The notes under the pieces were generated by a model, which was not told the DNA's origin, made no database searches, and saw only the letters and a program-made list of their open reading frames with translations. A stretch of DNA of 64,000 nucleotides from Stutzerimonas stutzeri (GTDB lineage Bacteria; Pseudomonadota; Gammaproteobacteria; Pseudomonadales; Pseudomonadaceae): positions 310,001 to 374,000 of the forward strand of contig DDVX01000007.1 in assembly GCA_002345575.1 (NCBI GenBank), in the 5' to 3' direction. A program made the position numbers and the translations under genes. Positions 27,921 to 37,503 of this stretch are shown here, piece by piece (within the stretch, counting starts at the first letter, position 1; each line of letters begins with the position of its first letter).

Positions 27921-27945
27921 GCCGCGAGGAGGGACAGGGCCGGCG

Positions 27946-29154
27946 TTACCGCATCGCCGCCCTGGCATAGCCGCTGACTCTCAACGCAGGCTTTTGTCTG
28001 ATGACACCCTGGCGCTGCTGGAAAATGATGTCCAGTACACGGCTTGGCTGAATCTCAATGTCATCGAAGGTGATCATCTGGCCAGGTTCAAGCGCACGCT
28101 TGAGCACTGTATGGCGCAGCAACCCGATCGGAACATGATCTGGCTCTTCCACTAGACGTACAGCCTCACCGCGCACATCGAACCCACCGATACCACGCAC
28201 GATGGTCTCACCAGGCTTCATGGCACGCTTGGCGATGGCCGCGACGCCAAGCGTTGGTTTCGTCGAATTGTTCAGCAGCACGCCTCCTCCTGCCAGCACC
28301 CGCCGTACGGTTTTGCCAACTTCCAGCGAGCAGAGGTGGAAAGGCCGCGTAAGCAAGTAGTACGGCCCCGAACCCAACTTGAAATACTCCAGAGCCGGGG
28401 CCTGAATTTCATCGTGGCGACAAACCAGGAACACTCCACCTGCCGGATAACCGCTGGGTATGACGTAATCCACGATGGGCTGACCAGCGGCTTCGGCAAT
28501 CAGCCCCAGCACATTTGCGCTGCGATTGAGGTCCGTAGAGCCCAGACCCTCCAGGCCGGGCTTAGAGATGGTCGCGCCAAAGCCATTGCCCACCACCACC
28601 TGCTCGATCTGCACCTTGGTGCCGTCAGTGAAGGATGTGGTCTGTTCGATACTGATCCCCTGCCGTTTAGACCAATAGGCCATGTCTTCACGGGTAGGGT
28701 TATGGTCGAGATAACCTTTCATATTGCCGTACACAAGGGGCTTGAAGCCCATCTGCACGGCATCCTCATGCAGCGCGGCGAGCGAGCCGGGCTGATCACC
28801 TTCGGCCTCGGTAAGCAGCCCTTTTCCCGCAAGCCAGGAGCCTGTAGTGACTTGCAATTCGGCGTTCACGGTAACCACCGGCAAGCCAGCTTCAAATGCA
28901 CGCTCGATGACCTTGGTGCCAAAGAACACGTCGCCGCTGCACTCGACAATAAGGTCAGAATGCTCGACAAGGTCGTCAATAGAGTTGGTCAGCGCTCCCG
29001 GGAGCGGAAAATCACTTAATGCATCCACCTTTCGGCGTGTCAGCACACGACTTATCCGCAGCTCAGGATAGTGCTGCATGATAAGACGCACGAAGCAGCG
29101 CGAAATCATGCCTGTACCGGAAACGCCCACTCTTTTCTGTGTTGTGGTGGCCAT
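27946..29154 (-). CDS. NAD(P)-dependent oxidoreductase with C-terminal SAF domain
   Basis: 402 aa, of the type annotated as predicted homoserine dehydrogenase with SAF domain (COG4091). N-terminal Rossmann motif VGVSGTGMISRCFV (residues 9-22), a central conserved YGNMKGYLDHNP stretch, and a C-terminal SAF-like segment (about 310-390) with GLLRHTVLKRALEPGQMITF. True homoserine dehydrogenase activity is unlikely since the family is found in sugar and polyol pathways. It lies next to a glycosyltransferase on the same strand, so a role in making a sugar precursor is possible but unproven. Confidence 0.7.
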   Translation of the reverse strand: MATTTQKRVGVSGTGMISRCFVRLIMQHYPELRISRVLTRRKVDALSDFPLPGALTNSIDDLVEHSDLIVECSGDVFFGTKVIERAFEAGLPVVTVNAELQVTTGSWLAGKGLLTEAEGDQPGSLAALHEDAVQMGFKPLVYGNMKGYLDHNPTREDMAYWSKRQGISIEQTTSFTDGTKVQIEQVVVGNGFGATISKPGLEGLGSTDLNRSANVLGLIAEAAGQPIVDYVIPSGYPAGGVFLVCRHDEIQAPALEYFKLGSGPYYLLTRPFHLCSLEVGKTVRRVLAGGGVLLNNSTKPTLGVAAIAKRAMKPGETIVRGIGGFDVRGEAVRLVEEPDHVPIGLLRHTVLKRALEPGQMITFDDIEIQPSRVLDIIFQQRQGVIRQKPALRVSGYARAAMR

Positions 29155-29276
29155 CTGGAAAATCCCTTTTTAGCGACCCTGTATCGGACCGTTCCCTAGA
29201 AAAAAAGTTTGTATCTAAACATCAACAGACTGAGCCAGCGGCGATCAGGCGGCCGATACACCGTCATGGTGCAGCG

Positions 29277-30281
29277 CTAGCTTTCAAGCGGCTCCGCTAC
29301 CGGCGCCTCGCTTTTCAGCACAACTGTTGATTCACAAAGCCACTGACGAACGGTAACCCCGAGCGCTTCAACAGGCGCGTCAGCCGCCTCGACCTCGGGC
29401 GAGAATTTCCAGGCTTCCAGAAGCCCGCCGAATACCGCGCGGGCTTTGACAGACTGACCGCGCCACAGCAGGCGCATGACCAGTTTCAGGCGCGAAAAAG
29501 CCAGCAGCGGCACACGCCGCCAATGGTGATAACTGCGGGCGATGAACAATTCGTTGCGAATGAAATGCCGGTGCAGCGCGATTCGCTGTGGGTCGGTCTC
29601 ACGATGGATGTCAATCGAACCGCTGACCCTGCGCAGGTGCAGCACGCGGCTTGCGGCAACCAAATAGCCCGGCGTTTCCTGACTGATACGCAGGGTGAAC
29701 TCGGTGTCGTCACCCCACATGAACATCGGTGCGAGCGGCAACCCGTGGCGCTGTAGTGACACACGGGGCACCAGGATCGAGACGTAGGTCGCCGGACGAA
29801 CTGGAATCAGACCGAACTGCAACAGGGCTGGCCAATTCTCATAATCGATGGCATTGGTGCGCGCATCCACCTGAGGCACGTTGGTCAATAAGCCATCATC
29901 GGTATAGGCCGTGGAAAGCAGGAAGGAATGAGGCTGCCCTCGGGCATCGAGCGTTTCTCCGGCATCGAGCAAACGCTGCAGTGCGTCCGGCTCGGGTATG
30001 ACATCGTCATCCATCATCCAGACGTAATCGGCCCCCAGTTGGTAGGCAATGCGAAACCCGGCGCTGAAGCCGCCCGAGGCGCCAGTGTTGCGTGACAACT
30101 CGTAGACCCTGAGGGTCGGAAGCTGCATTTGCAGCAGCATCTCTAGCGTCCCGTCGCCACTGGCATTGTCTACCACGATGATGCCGTCACAGGGGCGACT
30201 CTGGGCATTGATCCCCTCCAGACAGCGTTTCAGCAAATCCTTGCGTTTGTACGACAGTACGACTGCGTAAATTTTGTCCAT
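29277..30281 (-). CDS. GT2-family glycosyltransferase
   Basis: 334-aa GT-A fold transferase. It begins MDKIYAVVLSYKRKDLLKRC and has VVDNASGDGT, SRNTGASGGFSAGF, and the metal-binding WMMDDD (Asp91-93); the FMWGDDTEFTLR block is typical of the rhamnosyl/galactofuranosyl-like GT2 group. No membrane anchor is obvious, so it is probably peripheral at the inner membrane. The ATG at 30281 was chosen because the family N-terminus starts there; upstream in-frame codons extend into a non-conserved 47 residues. It could glycosylate the surface polymer acylated by the 22.8-27.6 kb operon. Confidence 0.82.
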   Translation of the reverse strand: MDKIYAVVLSYKRKDLLKRCLEGINAQSRPCDGIIVVDNASGDGTLEMLLQMQLPTLRVYELSRNTGASGGFSAGFRIAYQLGADYVWMMDDDVIPEPDALQRLLDAGETLDARGQPHSFLLSTAYTDDGLLTNVPQVDARTNAIDYENWPALLQFGLIPVRPATYVSILVPRVSLQRHGLPLAPMFMWGDDTEFTLRISQETPGYLVAASRVLHLRRVSGSIDIHRETDPQRIALHRHFIRNELFIARSYHHWRRVPLLAFSRLKLVMRLLWRGQSVKARAVFGGLLEAWKFSPEVEAADAPVEALGVTVRQWLCESTVVLKSEAPVAEPLES

Positions 30282-30510
30282 GGTGCCGCTCTCTGATCTG
30301 GCGCTCTGCTCCGACCAGCGAAACAGAGCCGGGTTCAGGCATCTGTAACAAATCGTGATGTTCGTTCCTCTTGCTGCCCTAAAAAAGGACCGCCGACGGT
30401 CAGCCGCACCCATTTGGCCCATCGTTCATCCGCACCCAGACCTGCTGAAAAGCTAAACGAACCCCGCACAAGTCGCGCCCGCACTGGGCTGCAGCCAATT
30501 TTTCCTTGCC

Positions 30511-30526
30511 TGGCACACAAGCTGCT
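30511..30526 (+). promoter_or_regulatory. Candidate sigma-54 promoter for nirB
   Basis: TGGCACACAAGCTGCT has the -24 GG and -12 GC elements at the correct spacing and differs from the consensus TGGCAC-N5-TTGCW by one base (C for T at the -12 block). Transcription would start near 30537, giving a leader of about 48 nt. Sigma-54/NtrC control is usual for nitrate assimilation in pseudomonads. No clear NtrC sites were found upstream. Confidence 0.45.
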
Positions 30527-30584
30527 ATTTCCCGTTCAGCGATAGGCCGGCGATTTCGGAACGGCTTCGATTGAGGATCAGCTT

Positions 30585-33143
30585 ATGAATGCAAGCGTCA
30601 CCCCGCCCTCCCGCGAAATCCTGGTCATCGTCGGCAACGGCATGGTTGGTCACCACTGCGTTGAACAGCTGATCGCGCGCGGCGCGGCGGAGCGCTATGA
30701 GATTCATGCTTTCGGCGAGGAGCACCAGCGCGCCTACGACCGCGTGCACCTTTCCGAATACTTTGGCGGGCGCGATGCCGATAGCTTGGCGATGTGCGAA
30801 GCGGGTTGGTACGCCAAGCACGGCGTGCAGCTGCATCTGGGCGTCCAGGTGCTTGAAATCGACCGCGACCGGCACGAACTCGTCACTACCCAAGGCCGCC
30901 AGCCTTATGACCGACTGATTCTCGCGACCGGCTCCTACCCGTTCGTCCCGACGATTCCAGGGGCCGAAGGCAGCGCTCGGCTGGTCTACCGCACGCTGGA
31001 CGATCTCGATGCGATCCGTGCCGCCGCAGCCAATGCCCGTCGCGGCGTGGTGATTGGCGGTGGCCTGCTGGGCCTGGAGGCTGCCAACGCGTTGAAGTCC
31101 CTGGGGCTGGAGGCCCATGTGGTTGAATTCGCGCCGCGTCTGATGCCGGTGCAGCTGGACGAAGAAGGCGGTGCGGCGCTGAAGGCCCGGATCGAGGCGC
31201 TGGGAGTGGGGGTACATCTGTCGCGCGCCACCCAGGCCATCGTCACGGGTACGGAGCACGCCTGGCGCCTGGTTTTCAATGACGGCGAGTTTCTGGAAAC
31301 CGATCTGGTGGTGTTTTCCGCCGGCATTCGCCCGCAGGACACACTTGCCAAACAGGCCGGACTGGAACTCGGGGCACGTGGCGGCATCGCCATCGACAAC
31401 GCCTGCTGCACCAGCGATCCGGCCATCTATGCGGTAGGAGAATGCGCCGCCTGGAATGACAGCCTGTTCGGCCTTGTAGCGCCAGGCTACAGCATGGCCC
31501 GTACAGCGGCAGCGCACCTGCTGGGCGAAACCCAGGAAGCTTTCACCGGCGCGGACATGTCCACCAAGCTCAAGCTGCTCGGCGTCGATGTCGGCTCCAT
31601 TGGCGATGCCCAGGGCGCCACGCCGGGCTCGCGGAGCTACCGCTTCATCGACGAGGCAACCGCCAGCTATCGCCGCCTGGTGGCCTCGCCGGACGGCAAG
31701 CACGTCATTGGCGCGGTACTGGTCGGCGACAACAGCTACTACGACACCCTGCTGCAATACGCACAGAACGGCATCAAGCTGCCCGAGGAGCCGGCCAGCC
31801 TGATTCTTCCGCAATCCGGCGGTGCCCCCGTGCTGGGCGCTGGTGCCTTGCCGGATACCGCCACCATCTGCTCCTGCCACAACGTCAGTAAAGGTGCGGT
31901 GTGCTGCCAGGTCGAGGCCGGCGTCACCGATCTCGGCGAGCTGAAGGCGGCGACCAAGGCCGGCACCGGTTGCGGTGGCTGCAGCGCATTGCTCAAACAG
32001 GTGTTCGAGCATGAGCTGGCCGCACGCGGCGTCGCGGTGGACAAGAGCCTCTGCGAGCATTTCGCCCATACCCGTCAGGAGCTGTTCGGGATCGTCCGCG
32101 TCGAAGGCATCCGCAGTTTCGACGAGCTGCTGGTCCGTCACGGCCGTGGTCATATCGGCTGCGATATCTGCAAGCCGGTAGTCGGCTCGATCCTCGCGTC
32201 CTGCTGGAACCAGCCGATCACCGAGCCACACCTGATTGCGCTGCAGGACACCAACGACACCTTCATGGCCAACATGCAGAAGAACGGCACCTATTCGGTG
32301 GTGCCGCGCATCGCTGGCGGCGAGATCACCCCTGACAAGCTGATAGCGCTAGGGGCGGTGGCGAAGAAATATGACCTCTATACCAAGATCACCGGCGGCC
32401 AGCGCATCGACCTGTTCGGCGCCCAGCTGCATGAATTGCCGGATATTTGGAGCGAGCTGATCGAAGCCGGTTTCGAGACCGGCCACGCCTACGGCAAATC
32501 CCTGCGCACAGTGAAATCCTGCGTCGGCAGCACCTGGTGCCGCTACGGCGTGCAGGACAGCGTGGCCATGGCGCTGCGCCTGGAGGACCGCTACAAGGGC
32601 CTGCGCGCACCGCACAAGATCAAGTTCGGCGTCTCCGGCTGCACCCGCGAATGCGCCGAGGCGCAGAGCAAGGACATCGGCGTGATCGCCACCGAGAGCG
32701 GCTGGAACCTTTACGTAGCTGGCAACGGCGGCATGCGCCCACGCCACGCCGAGCTGTTCGCCACCGACCTCGATGACGAAGCGCTGGTGCGGACCATCGA
32801 CCGTTTCCTGATGTTCTACATCCGCACCGCCGACAAGCTGCAGCGCACCTCGGTCTGGCGCGAGTCCCTCGAAGGCGGGCTCGACTACCTCAAGGCCGTG
32901 ATCCTCGACGACAGCCTAGGCCTGGCAGCCGAACTGGAAGCGCAGATGCAGCAGGTCGTCGACCGTTACGAGTGCGAATGGACCAACGCCCTCAAGGACC
33001 CGGCAAAGCTCAAGCGCTTCCGCACCTTCGTCAACGACCGCCGCGACGACCCGGACATTCATTTCGTGCGCGAACGCGGGCAGCGTCGCCCTGCCCGCAC
33101 CAACGAACTTCACCTGATTCCCGTCACCGAGGAAATGCCCTGA
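30585..33143 (+). CDS. nirB: assimilatory nitrite reductase large subunit
   Basis: 852-aa NAD(P)H-dependent nitrite reductase giving ammonium. FAD/NAD domain (residues 1-about 300: IVGNGMVGHHC, GGGLLGLEAANAL), a BFD-like [2Fe-2S] domain with CSCHNVSK and TGCGGCSAL, and a sirohaem/4Fe-4S domain with cluster cysteines in SCVGSTWCRYG and SGCTRECAEA. It is followed by nirD with a one-base overlap. The ATG follows GAGGA. Confidence 0.95.
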   Translation: MNASVTPPSREILVIVGNGMVGHHCVEQLIARGAAERYEIHAFGEEHQRAYDRVHLSEYFGGRDADSLAMCEAGWYAKHGVQLHLGVQVLEIDRDRHELVTTQGRQPYDRLILATGSYPFVPTIPGAEGSARLVYRTLDDLDAIRAAAANARRGVVIGGGLLGLEAANALKSLGLEAHVVEFAPRLMPVQLDEEGGAALKARIEALGVGVHLSRATQAIVTGTEHAWRLVFNDGEFLETDLVVFSAGIRPQDTLAKQAGLELGARGGIAIDNACCTSDPAIYAVGECAAWNDSLFGLVAPGYSMARTAAAHLLGETQEAFTGADMSTKLKLLGVDVGSIGDAQGATPGSRSYRFIDEATASYRRLVASPDGKHVIGAVLVGDNSYYDTLLQYAQNGIKLPEEPASLILPQSGGAPVLGAGALPDTATICSCHNVSKGAVCCQVEAGVTDLGELKAATKAGTGCGGCSALLKQVFEHELAARGVAVDKSLCEHFAHTRQELFGIVRVEGIRSFDELLVRHGRGHIGCDICKPVVGSILASCWNQPITEPHLIALQDTNDTFMANMQKNGTYSVVPRIAGGEITPDKLIALGAVAKKYDLYTKITGGQRIDLFGAQLHELPDIWSELIEAGFETGHAYGKSLRTVKSCVGSTWCRYGVQDSVAMALRLEDRYKGLRAPHKIKFGVSGCTRECAEAQSKDIGVIATESGWNLYVAGNGGMRPRHAELFATDLDDEALVRTIDRFLMFYIRTADKLQRTSVWRESLEGGLDYLKAVILDDSLGLAAELEAQMQQVVDRYECEWTNALKDPAKLKRFRTFVNDRRDDPDIHFVRERGQRRPARTNELHLIPVTEEMP

Positions 33144-33520
33144 TGAGCCAATCCAATGCCCTGCGTCTGTCATCCGTCGAACCCATTCACTGGCGCGCCC
33201 TGTGCAGCCGACACGATCTGGTCGCTCATTCCGGCGTGGTTGCCTGGCTGGATGGCAAACAGGTCGCCCTGATCCACCTGCCCCACGGAGAAGTCGGCGA
33301 ACAGGTGTTCGCCGTCGAGAACCGCGACCCCAAGTCCGGCGCCAACGTCATCGGTCGCGGCATCGTCGGCCAGCTCAAGGGCGAGTTGGTGATCGCTTCA
33401 CCGCTGTACAAGCAGCATTTCAGTCTTGCTGACGGGCACTGCCTGGAATATCCCGAGCAGCAACTGCAGGTCTGGCCGGCGCGCCTGAATGGCGATGCGG
33501 TGGAAGTCGCGACTGCCTGA
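33143..33520 (+). CDS. nirD: assimilatory nitrite reductase small subunit
   Basis: 125-aa NirD, a Rieske-fold protein that lacks the iron ligands of true Rieske proteins, as is normal for NirD. Conserved stretches are GVVAWLDGKQVALIHLP, FAVENRDPKSGANVIGRGIVG and ASPLYKQHFSL. The start overlaps the nirB stop as TGATG, so the subunits are coupled. Confidence 0.93.
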   Translation: MSQSNALRLSSVEPIHWRALCSRHDLVAHSGVVAWLDGKQVALIHLPHGEVGEQVFAVENRDPKSGANVIGRGIVGQLKGELVIASPLYKQHFSLADGHCLEYPEQQLQVWPARLNGDAVEVATA

Positions 33521-33578
33521 CCCGAACGGCACACAACCCCACTGACCTACTAAAGCCGACCTAACAGAGAAGCGAATC

Positions 33579-34391
33579 ATGTCCTATATCATCCCTGCGG
33601 AATTCGTCACCAAGATGGTCGACGCTGGCGAGTCGAAGATTTTCATGTCCACCCGCGACACGCTGATCCGCGCCTTCATGGCTGGCGCGATACTCGCTCT
33701 GGCAGCCGTTTTTGCGGTAACAGTTACGGTGCAGACCGGCTCGCCATTGCTAGGCGCCATGCTGTTCCCGGTGGGCTTCATCATGCTCTATCTGATGGGT
33801 TTCGACCTGCTCACCGGCGTCTTCGTACTGGCGCCACTGGCACTGCTGGACAAGCGCCCCGGTGTTACGGCGAACGGTGTGCTGCGTAACTGGGGGCTGG
33901 TCTTCCTCGGCAACTTCGCCGGTGCGCTGGCAGTGGCATTCATGATGGCTTTCGTCTTCACCACCGGTTTCATGACAGACCCAGGCCCCATCGGCGAGAA
34001 GATTTCCCACATCGGCGAAGCCCGTACCCTTGGCTATGCCGAGTACGGCGCGGCCGGCTGGGCAACCATTTTCCTGCGCGGCGTGCTGTGCAACTGGATG
34101 GTATCAATGGGTGTGGTCGGCGCCATGATCTCCACCACCGTGGGCGGCAAGGCCATCGCCATGTGGATGCCGGTCATGCTGTTTTTCTACATGAGCTTCG
34201 AGCACTCGGTGGTGAACATGTTCCTGTTCCCTTCGGCGATGATCATGGGCGGTGATTTCTCGATCATGGATTACATGCTCTGGAATGAAATCCCCACCGC
34301 GCTAGGCAACCTTGTCGGCGGCCTGGCCTTCACCGGCCTGACGCTCTACACCACCCACATCAGAACCGCGCCGAAGCGTGCCTTCAACTGA
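33579..34391 (+). CDS. formate/nitrite transporter family channel
   Basis: 270-aa FNT-family pentameric channel with six membrane helices. Landmarks are AGAILALAAVFAV, GFDLLTGVFVL, NWGLVFLGNFAGAL, the NWMVSMGV helix, and FEHSVVNMFLFP near the end. It is 58 bp after nirD, so its likely substrate is nitrite; formate cannot be excluded. Together with nirBD it forms a nitrite uptake and reduction unit. Confidence 0.9.
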   Translation: MSYIIPAEFVTKMVDAGESKIFMSTRDTLIRAFMAGAILALAAVFAVTVTVQTGSPLLGAMLFPVGFIMLYLMGFDLLTGVFVLAPLALLDKRPGVTANGVLRNWGLVFLGNFAGALAVAFMMAFVFTTGFMTDPGPIGEKISHIGEARTLGYAEYGAAGWATIFLRGVLCNWMVSMGVVGAMISTTVGGKAIAMWMPVMLFFYMSFEHSVVNMFLFPSAMIMGGDFSIMDYMLWNEIPTALGNLVGGLAFTGLTLYTTHIRTAPKRAFN

Positions 34392-34412
34392 GTTCGAGCG
34401 AGTGCTGGCCTG

Positions 34413-36131
34413 ATGAGTCAACTGAGCGTTTCACTGGGTCAGCACACCGACAAGGGACGCAAAGCCAGCAACCAGGATTTCCACGGCGCTTGCCTGCCCG
34501 ACGAACCGCAGCTGATCGGCAAGGGCATCGCCCTTGCCGTAGCGGACGGCATCAGCAGCAGCGCCGTCAGCCATATCGCCAGCGAAGCGGCCGTGAGTGG
34601 GTTTCTCGCCGACTATTACTGCACCTCGGACGCTTGGTCGGTAAAGACCTCGGCGCAACGCGTACTGATGGCCAGCAACTCCTGGCTACACGCCCAAACC
34701 CGACAAAGCCAGTATCGGTACGACTGTGATCGTGGTTACGTCTGCACCTTCAGCGCCCTGGTGCTCAAGTCGAACACGGCTTATCTCTTTCACGTCGGCG
34801 ATTCACGCATCTACCGTGTCCACGGCAAAGCGTTGGAACAACTGACCAATGACCACCGGGTCTGGCTGTCCGAAGACCAGCACTGCCTGAGCCGCGCGCT
34901 TGGCGTCAATGATTCTCTGGAAATCGATTACCGCACTGAGCAGCTGGCGGTGGGCGACGTATTCATCCTGGCCACCGATGGGGTTTACGAGCATGTCAGT
35001 GCCGGCTTCATCACGGAAACCATCGAGCGACATTCTGACGATCTGGATGCTACCGCACGGCTGATCATTACCGAGGCCATCGGCAATGGCAGCCCGGACA
35101 ACCTCACACTGCAGATCGTGCGCATCGACGCGCTGCCCGCACAGGCAGCCGATGAGTTGTATCAGCAGCTGACCGAGCTACCCTTCCCACCCGTACTGGA
35201 AGCCGGCGCACGCTTTGACGGATACCGTATCCAGCGCCGCCTGCATGCCAGCAGCCGCAGCCATGTCTACCTGGCAGTGGACGAAGACGACGGCACGACG
35301 CGGGTGATCAAGACACCTTCAATGGACCTGCGAGAGGATGCCGCCTATCTCGAGCGGTTTCTTGCCGAGGAATGGATTGCCCGGCGCATCGACAGCACGT
35401 ACGTGCTCAAGGGCTGCCCACAGCAACGCCCGCGCAACTTTCTATATACCGTCAGCGAGTTCATTGAAGGGCGCACGCTCAGGCAGTGGATGATCGACCA
35501 TCCCCGGCCCGACCTAGAGACAGTACGCGGTATCGTCGAACAGATCGCTGGCGGCCTGCGCGCTTTTCATCGGCAGGAAATGCTGCATCAGGACCTGCGC
35601 CCCGAGAACATCCTTATCAGCGCTACTGGCACGGTGAAGATCATCGACTTCGGCTCGGTACGGGTGGCGGGGCTGCTGGAAATCGCCTCACCCATCGCCC
35701 GCATAGACCTGCTAGGCACGGCCCAGTACAGCGCACCGGAATACTTTCTCGGGAAAAGCGGTACAACCCGCTCGGACCAGTTTTCCCTGGCCGTCATCAC
35801 CTATGAAATGCTCAGCGGCAAACTGCCCTACGGCACCCAGGTGGCCCACTGTCGTACCCGTGCGGCACAGCACAAGCTCAACTATCGACCGATCCGTGAA
35901 CAGAATCTCGATATCCCTCCATGGATTGATGGCGTGCTGCACAAGGCGCTGCATCCCGATCCGTACAAGCGCTTCGAAGATCTTTCGGAGTTCGTCTTCG
36001 AACTGCGCCAGCCGAGTCAGGCCTTTCTCGACAGGACACGGCCGCCCTTAATGGAACGCAATCCGGTGCGGTTCTGGCAGTTGCTGTCGCTGTTCCTTGC
36101 CATCGCACTGGCCGCGGCACTGGTGCGCTGA
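34413..36131 (+). CDS. PP2C phosphatase-Ser/Thr kinase fusion, membrane-anchored
   Basis: 572 aa in one chain. PP2C domain at about 1-250 (VADGISSSA, HVGDSRIYRV, ATDGVYEHV, GSPDNLTLQ) and a eukaryotic-type kinase at about 265-535 with the Lys of VIKTPS, His392-x-Asp394 in HQDLRPEN and the DFG Asp412, so both activities look intact. A C-terminal membrane helix (about 549-571) anchors it with the enzymes in the cytoplasm. It is 21 bp after the FNT gene. A kinase is also linked to nitrate assimilation genes in P. aeruginosa. Its target is unknown. Confidence 0.88.
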   Translation: MSQLSVSLGQHTDKGRKASNQDFHGACLPDEPQLIGKGIALAVADGISSSAVSHIASEAAVSGFLADYYCTSDAWSVKTSAQRVLMASNSWLHAQTRQSQYRYDCDRGYVCTFSALVLKSNTAYLFHVGDSRIYRVHGKALEQLTNDHRVWLSEDQHCLSRALGVNDSLEIDYRTEQLAVGDVFILATDGVYEHVSAGFITETIERHSDDLDATARLIITEAIGNGSPDNLTLQIVRIDALPAQAADELYQQLTELPFPPVLEAGARFDGYRIQRRLHASSRSHVYLAVDEDDGTTRVIKTPSMDLREDAAYLERFLAEEWIARRIDSTYVLKGCPQQRPRNFLYTVSEFIEGRTLRQWMIDHPRPDLETVRGIVEQIAGGLRAFHRQEMLHQDLRPENILISATGTVKIIDFGSVRVAGLLEIASPIARIDLLGTAQYSAPEYFLGKSGTTRSDQFSLAVITYEMLSGKLPYGTQVAHCRTRAAQHKLNYRPIREQNLDIPPWIDGVLHKALHPDPYKRFEDLSEFVFELRQPSQAFLDRTRPPLMERNPVRFWQLLSLFLAIALAAALVR

Positions 36132-36224
36132 GGCACGCGAGCTCGCCACTGATCCGCTCCGCAATGCCGAGCGCCTCTGCCCGTGGTCATAAGGCCGACA
36201 GGTGCCATTTTCCGGAACCCATAC

Positions 36225-36533
36225 ATGTACCTGACCCAACTGCTGCTCCCGCTCTACGACAACGCCGGACGAAACCTGCCCAAGGCACTGTTTGCCGAGG
36301 TTCGCGATGAACTCACGCAGCAGTTTGGTGGGCTGACTGCTCATTCCCGCGCCCCCGTCGATGGTCTGTGGCAAGAAGACGATAGCCATACCGTACGCGA
36401 TGATTTGATCATCTACGAGGTCATGAGCAATGAGCTCGATCACGCTTGGTGGAAGACATACCGAGCTTCGCTGGAAAAGCGTTTTCGCCAGGATCAGGTG
36501 CTGATACGCGCGCATCCAATCGAAATCCTGTAG
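36225..36533 (+). CDS. conserved hypothetical protein
   Basis: 102-aa small soluble protein, rich in charged and aromatic residues (WWKTYRASLEKRFRQDQ near the C-terminus). The ATG at 36225 gives MYLTQLLLPLYDNAGRNLP, a natural N-terminus, though its ribosome site is weak; a GTG 14 codons upstream is the alternative. It appears to be a short conserved pseudomonad protein of unknown function. It is 93 bp after the kinase and may belong to its transcript. Confidence 0.6.
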   Translation: MYLTQLLLPLYDNAGRNLPKALFAEVRDELTQQFGGLTAHSRAPVDGLWQEDDSHTVRDDLIIYEVMSNELDHAWWKTYRASLEKRFRQDQVLIRAHPIEIL

Positions 36534-36809
36534 CGCCTTACAGTCCACGGGCGAACAGCCTGTAGGTCGCGTCACCGCTCTAAAATGCTCGGGTTTTAAT
36601 GAACCTTGGGCGCAATTCATTGTCACTCCTGACTGCAGCGTGACGGGCCGCAGGCGAGACCTTGGGAGAAAACATCCTCCTGTCGCCACATCGAGACGCC
36701 TGCCCGCTGATTCATCGCAGCACGCTGCAGAGAACTCACTGGTTCCGGATCCGCTTTCGCGCAGGCCGGCTCAGCATCGCCTCCATCATTTTCAACGCGA
36801 AGAATCCTC

Positions 36810-37484
36810 ATGCCCCAATCCCGTCATCTGCTTGCCCTGCTGTCCCGCATTTCTTCGCCCTCTCGACGCAACGTCTTTCGCGCCGGCGTACTGGGTACGT
36901 TACTGGCGGTCGTCGCACCGGCCCATGCGCAACAGGCAGATAATGAACGCTGGGTCAGCGACAGCCTGACCACCTACGTACGCAGCGGCCCCACCGACGG
37001 TTACCGGATCGTCGGCACGCTCCGTTCCGGTCAGAAGGTCGATTTGCTACAAAGCAGTGGCGACTACAGCCAGGTACGCGGAGAAAACGGCGATCGCGTA
37101 TGGATTCGCACCAGCGATCTGCAGGAAGTGCCCGGCCAGGCGGAGCGTTTGCCGCAACTCGAACAGCAGGTTGCCGAGCTCAGCGAAGAACTGCGCACCA
37201 TTGATGACAGCTGGAAGACCCGCGTGCAGGGCATGCAGGAAACCCTGGACTCACGCAAGGCGCTGATTGAGGAACTGGAGGCACGCCGTACGGCGCTCGA
37301 CGAAGCACTTACCGCAGCTCAGACGGAACTGCGCGAAACCCAGGCGAAGATGGGTGACGAGAACAACCAGATGCTGATGCGCTACATGGTCTATGGCGGC
37401 AGCATTGCCGGCGCGGGCCTGCTTGCCGGGCTGATTCTTCCGGCCATGACTCGCGGCCGCAAGCGCAACGACCGCTGGTTCTGA
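36810..37484 (+). CDS. TIGR04211-type SH3 domain protein
   Basis: 224-aa envelope protein in four parts: an N-terminal signal/anchor (about 20-40, ending APAHAQ), a bacterial SH3 domain (about 46-107: YVRSGPTDGYRIVGTLRSGQ), a coiled coil (about 112-185, Leu/Glu-rich), and a C-terminal membrane helix (about 195-213) with a basic tail. This is the layout of the YgiM/TIGR04211 family, of uncertain function. The ATG at 36810 was preferred because the leader is complete. The 276-bp gap upstream shows no gene. Confidence 0.8.
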   Translation: MPQSRHLLALLSRISSPSRRNVFRAGVLGTLLAVVAPAHAQQADNERWVSDSLTTYVRSGPTDGYRIVGTLRSGQKVDLLQSSGDYSQVRGENGDRVWIRTSDLQEVPGQAERLPQLEQQVAELSEELRTIDDSWKTRVQGMQETLDSRKALIEELEARRTALDEALTAAQTELRETQAKMGDENNQMLMRYMVYGGSIAGAGLLAGLILPAMTRGRKRNDRWF

Positions 37485-37503
37485 CCAAGCCACCAGCCTG
37501 GCC

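Noticed and set aside
30525..32231. Minus-strand ORF of 568 codons opposite nirB
   Set aside because: Antisense shadow of nirB, which has clear cofactor motifs.
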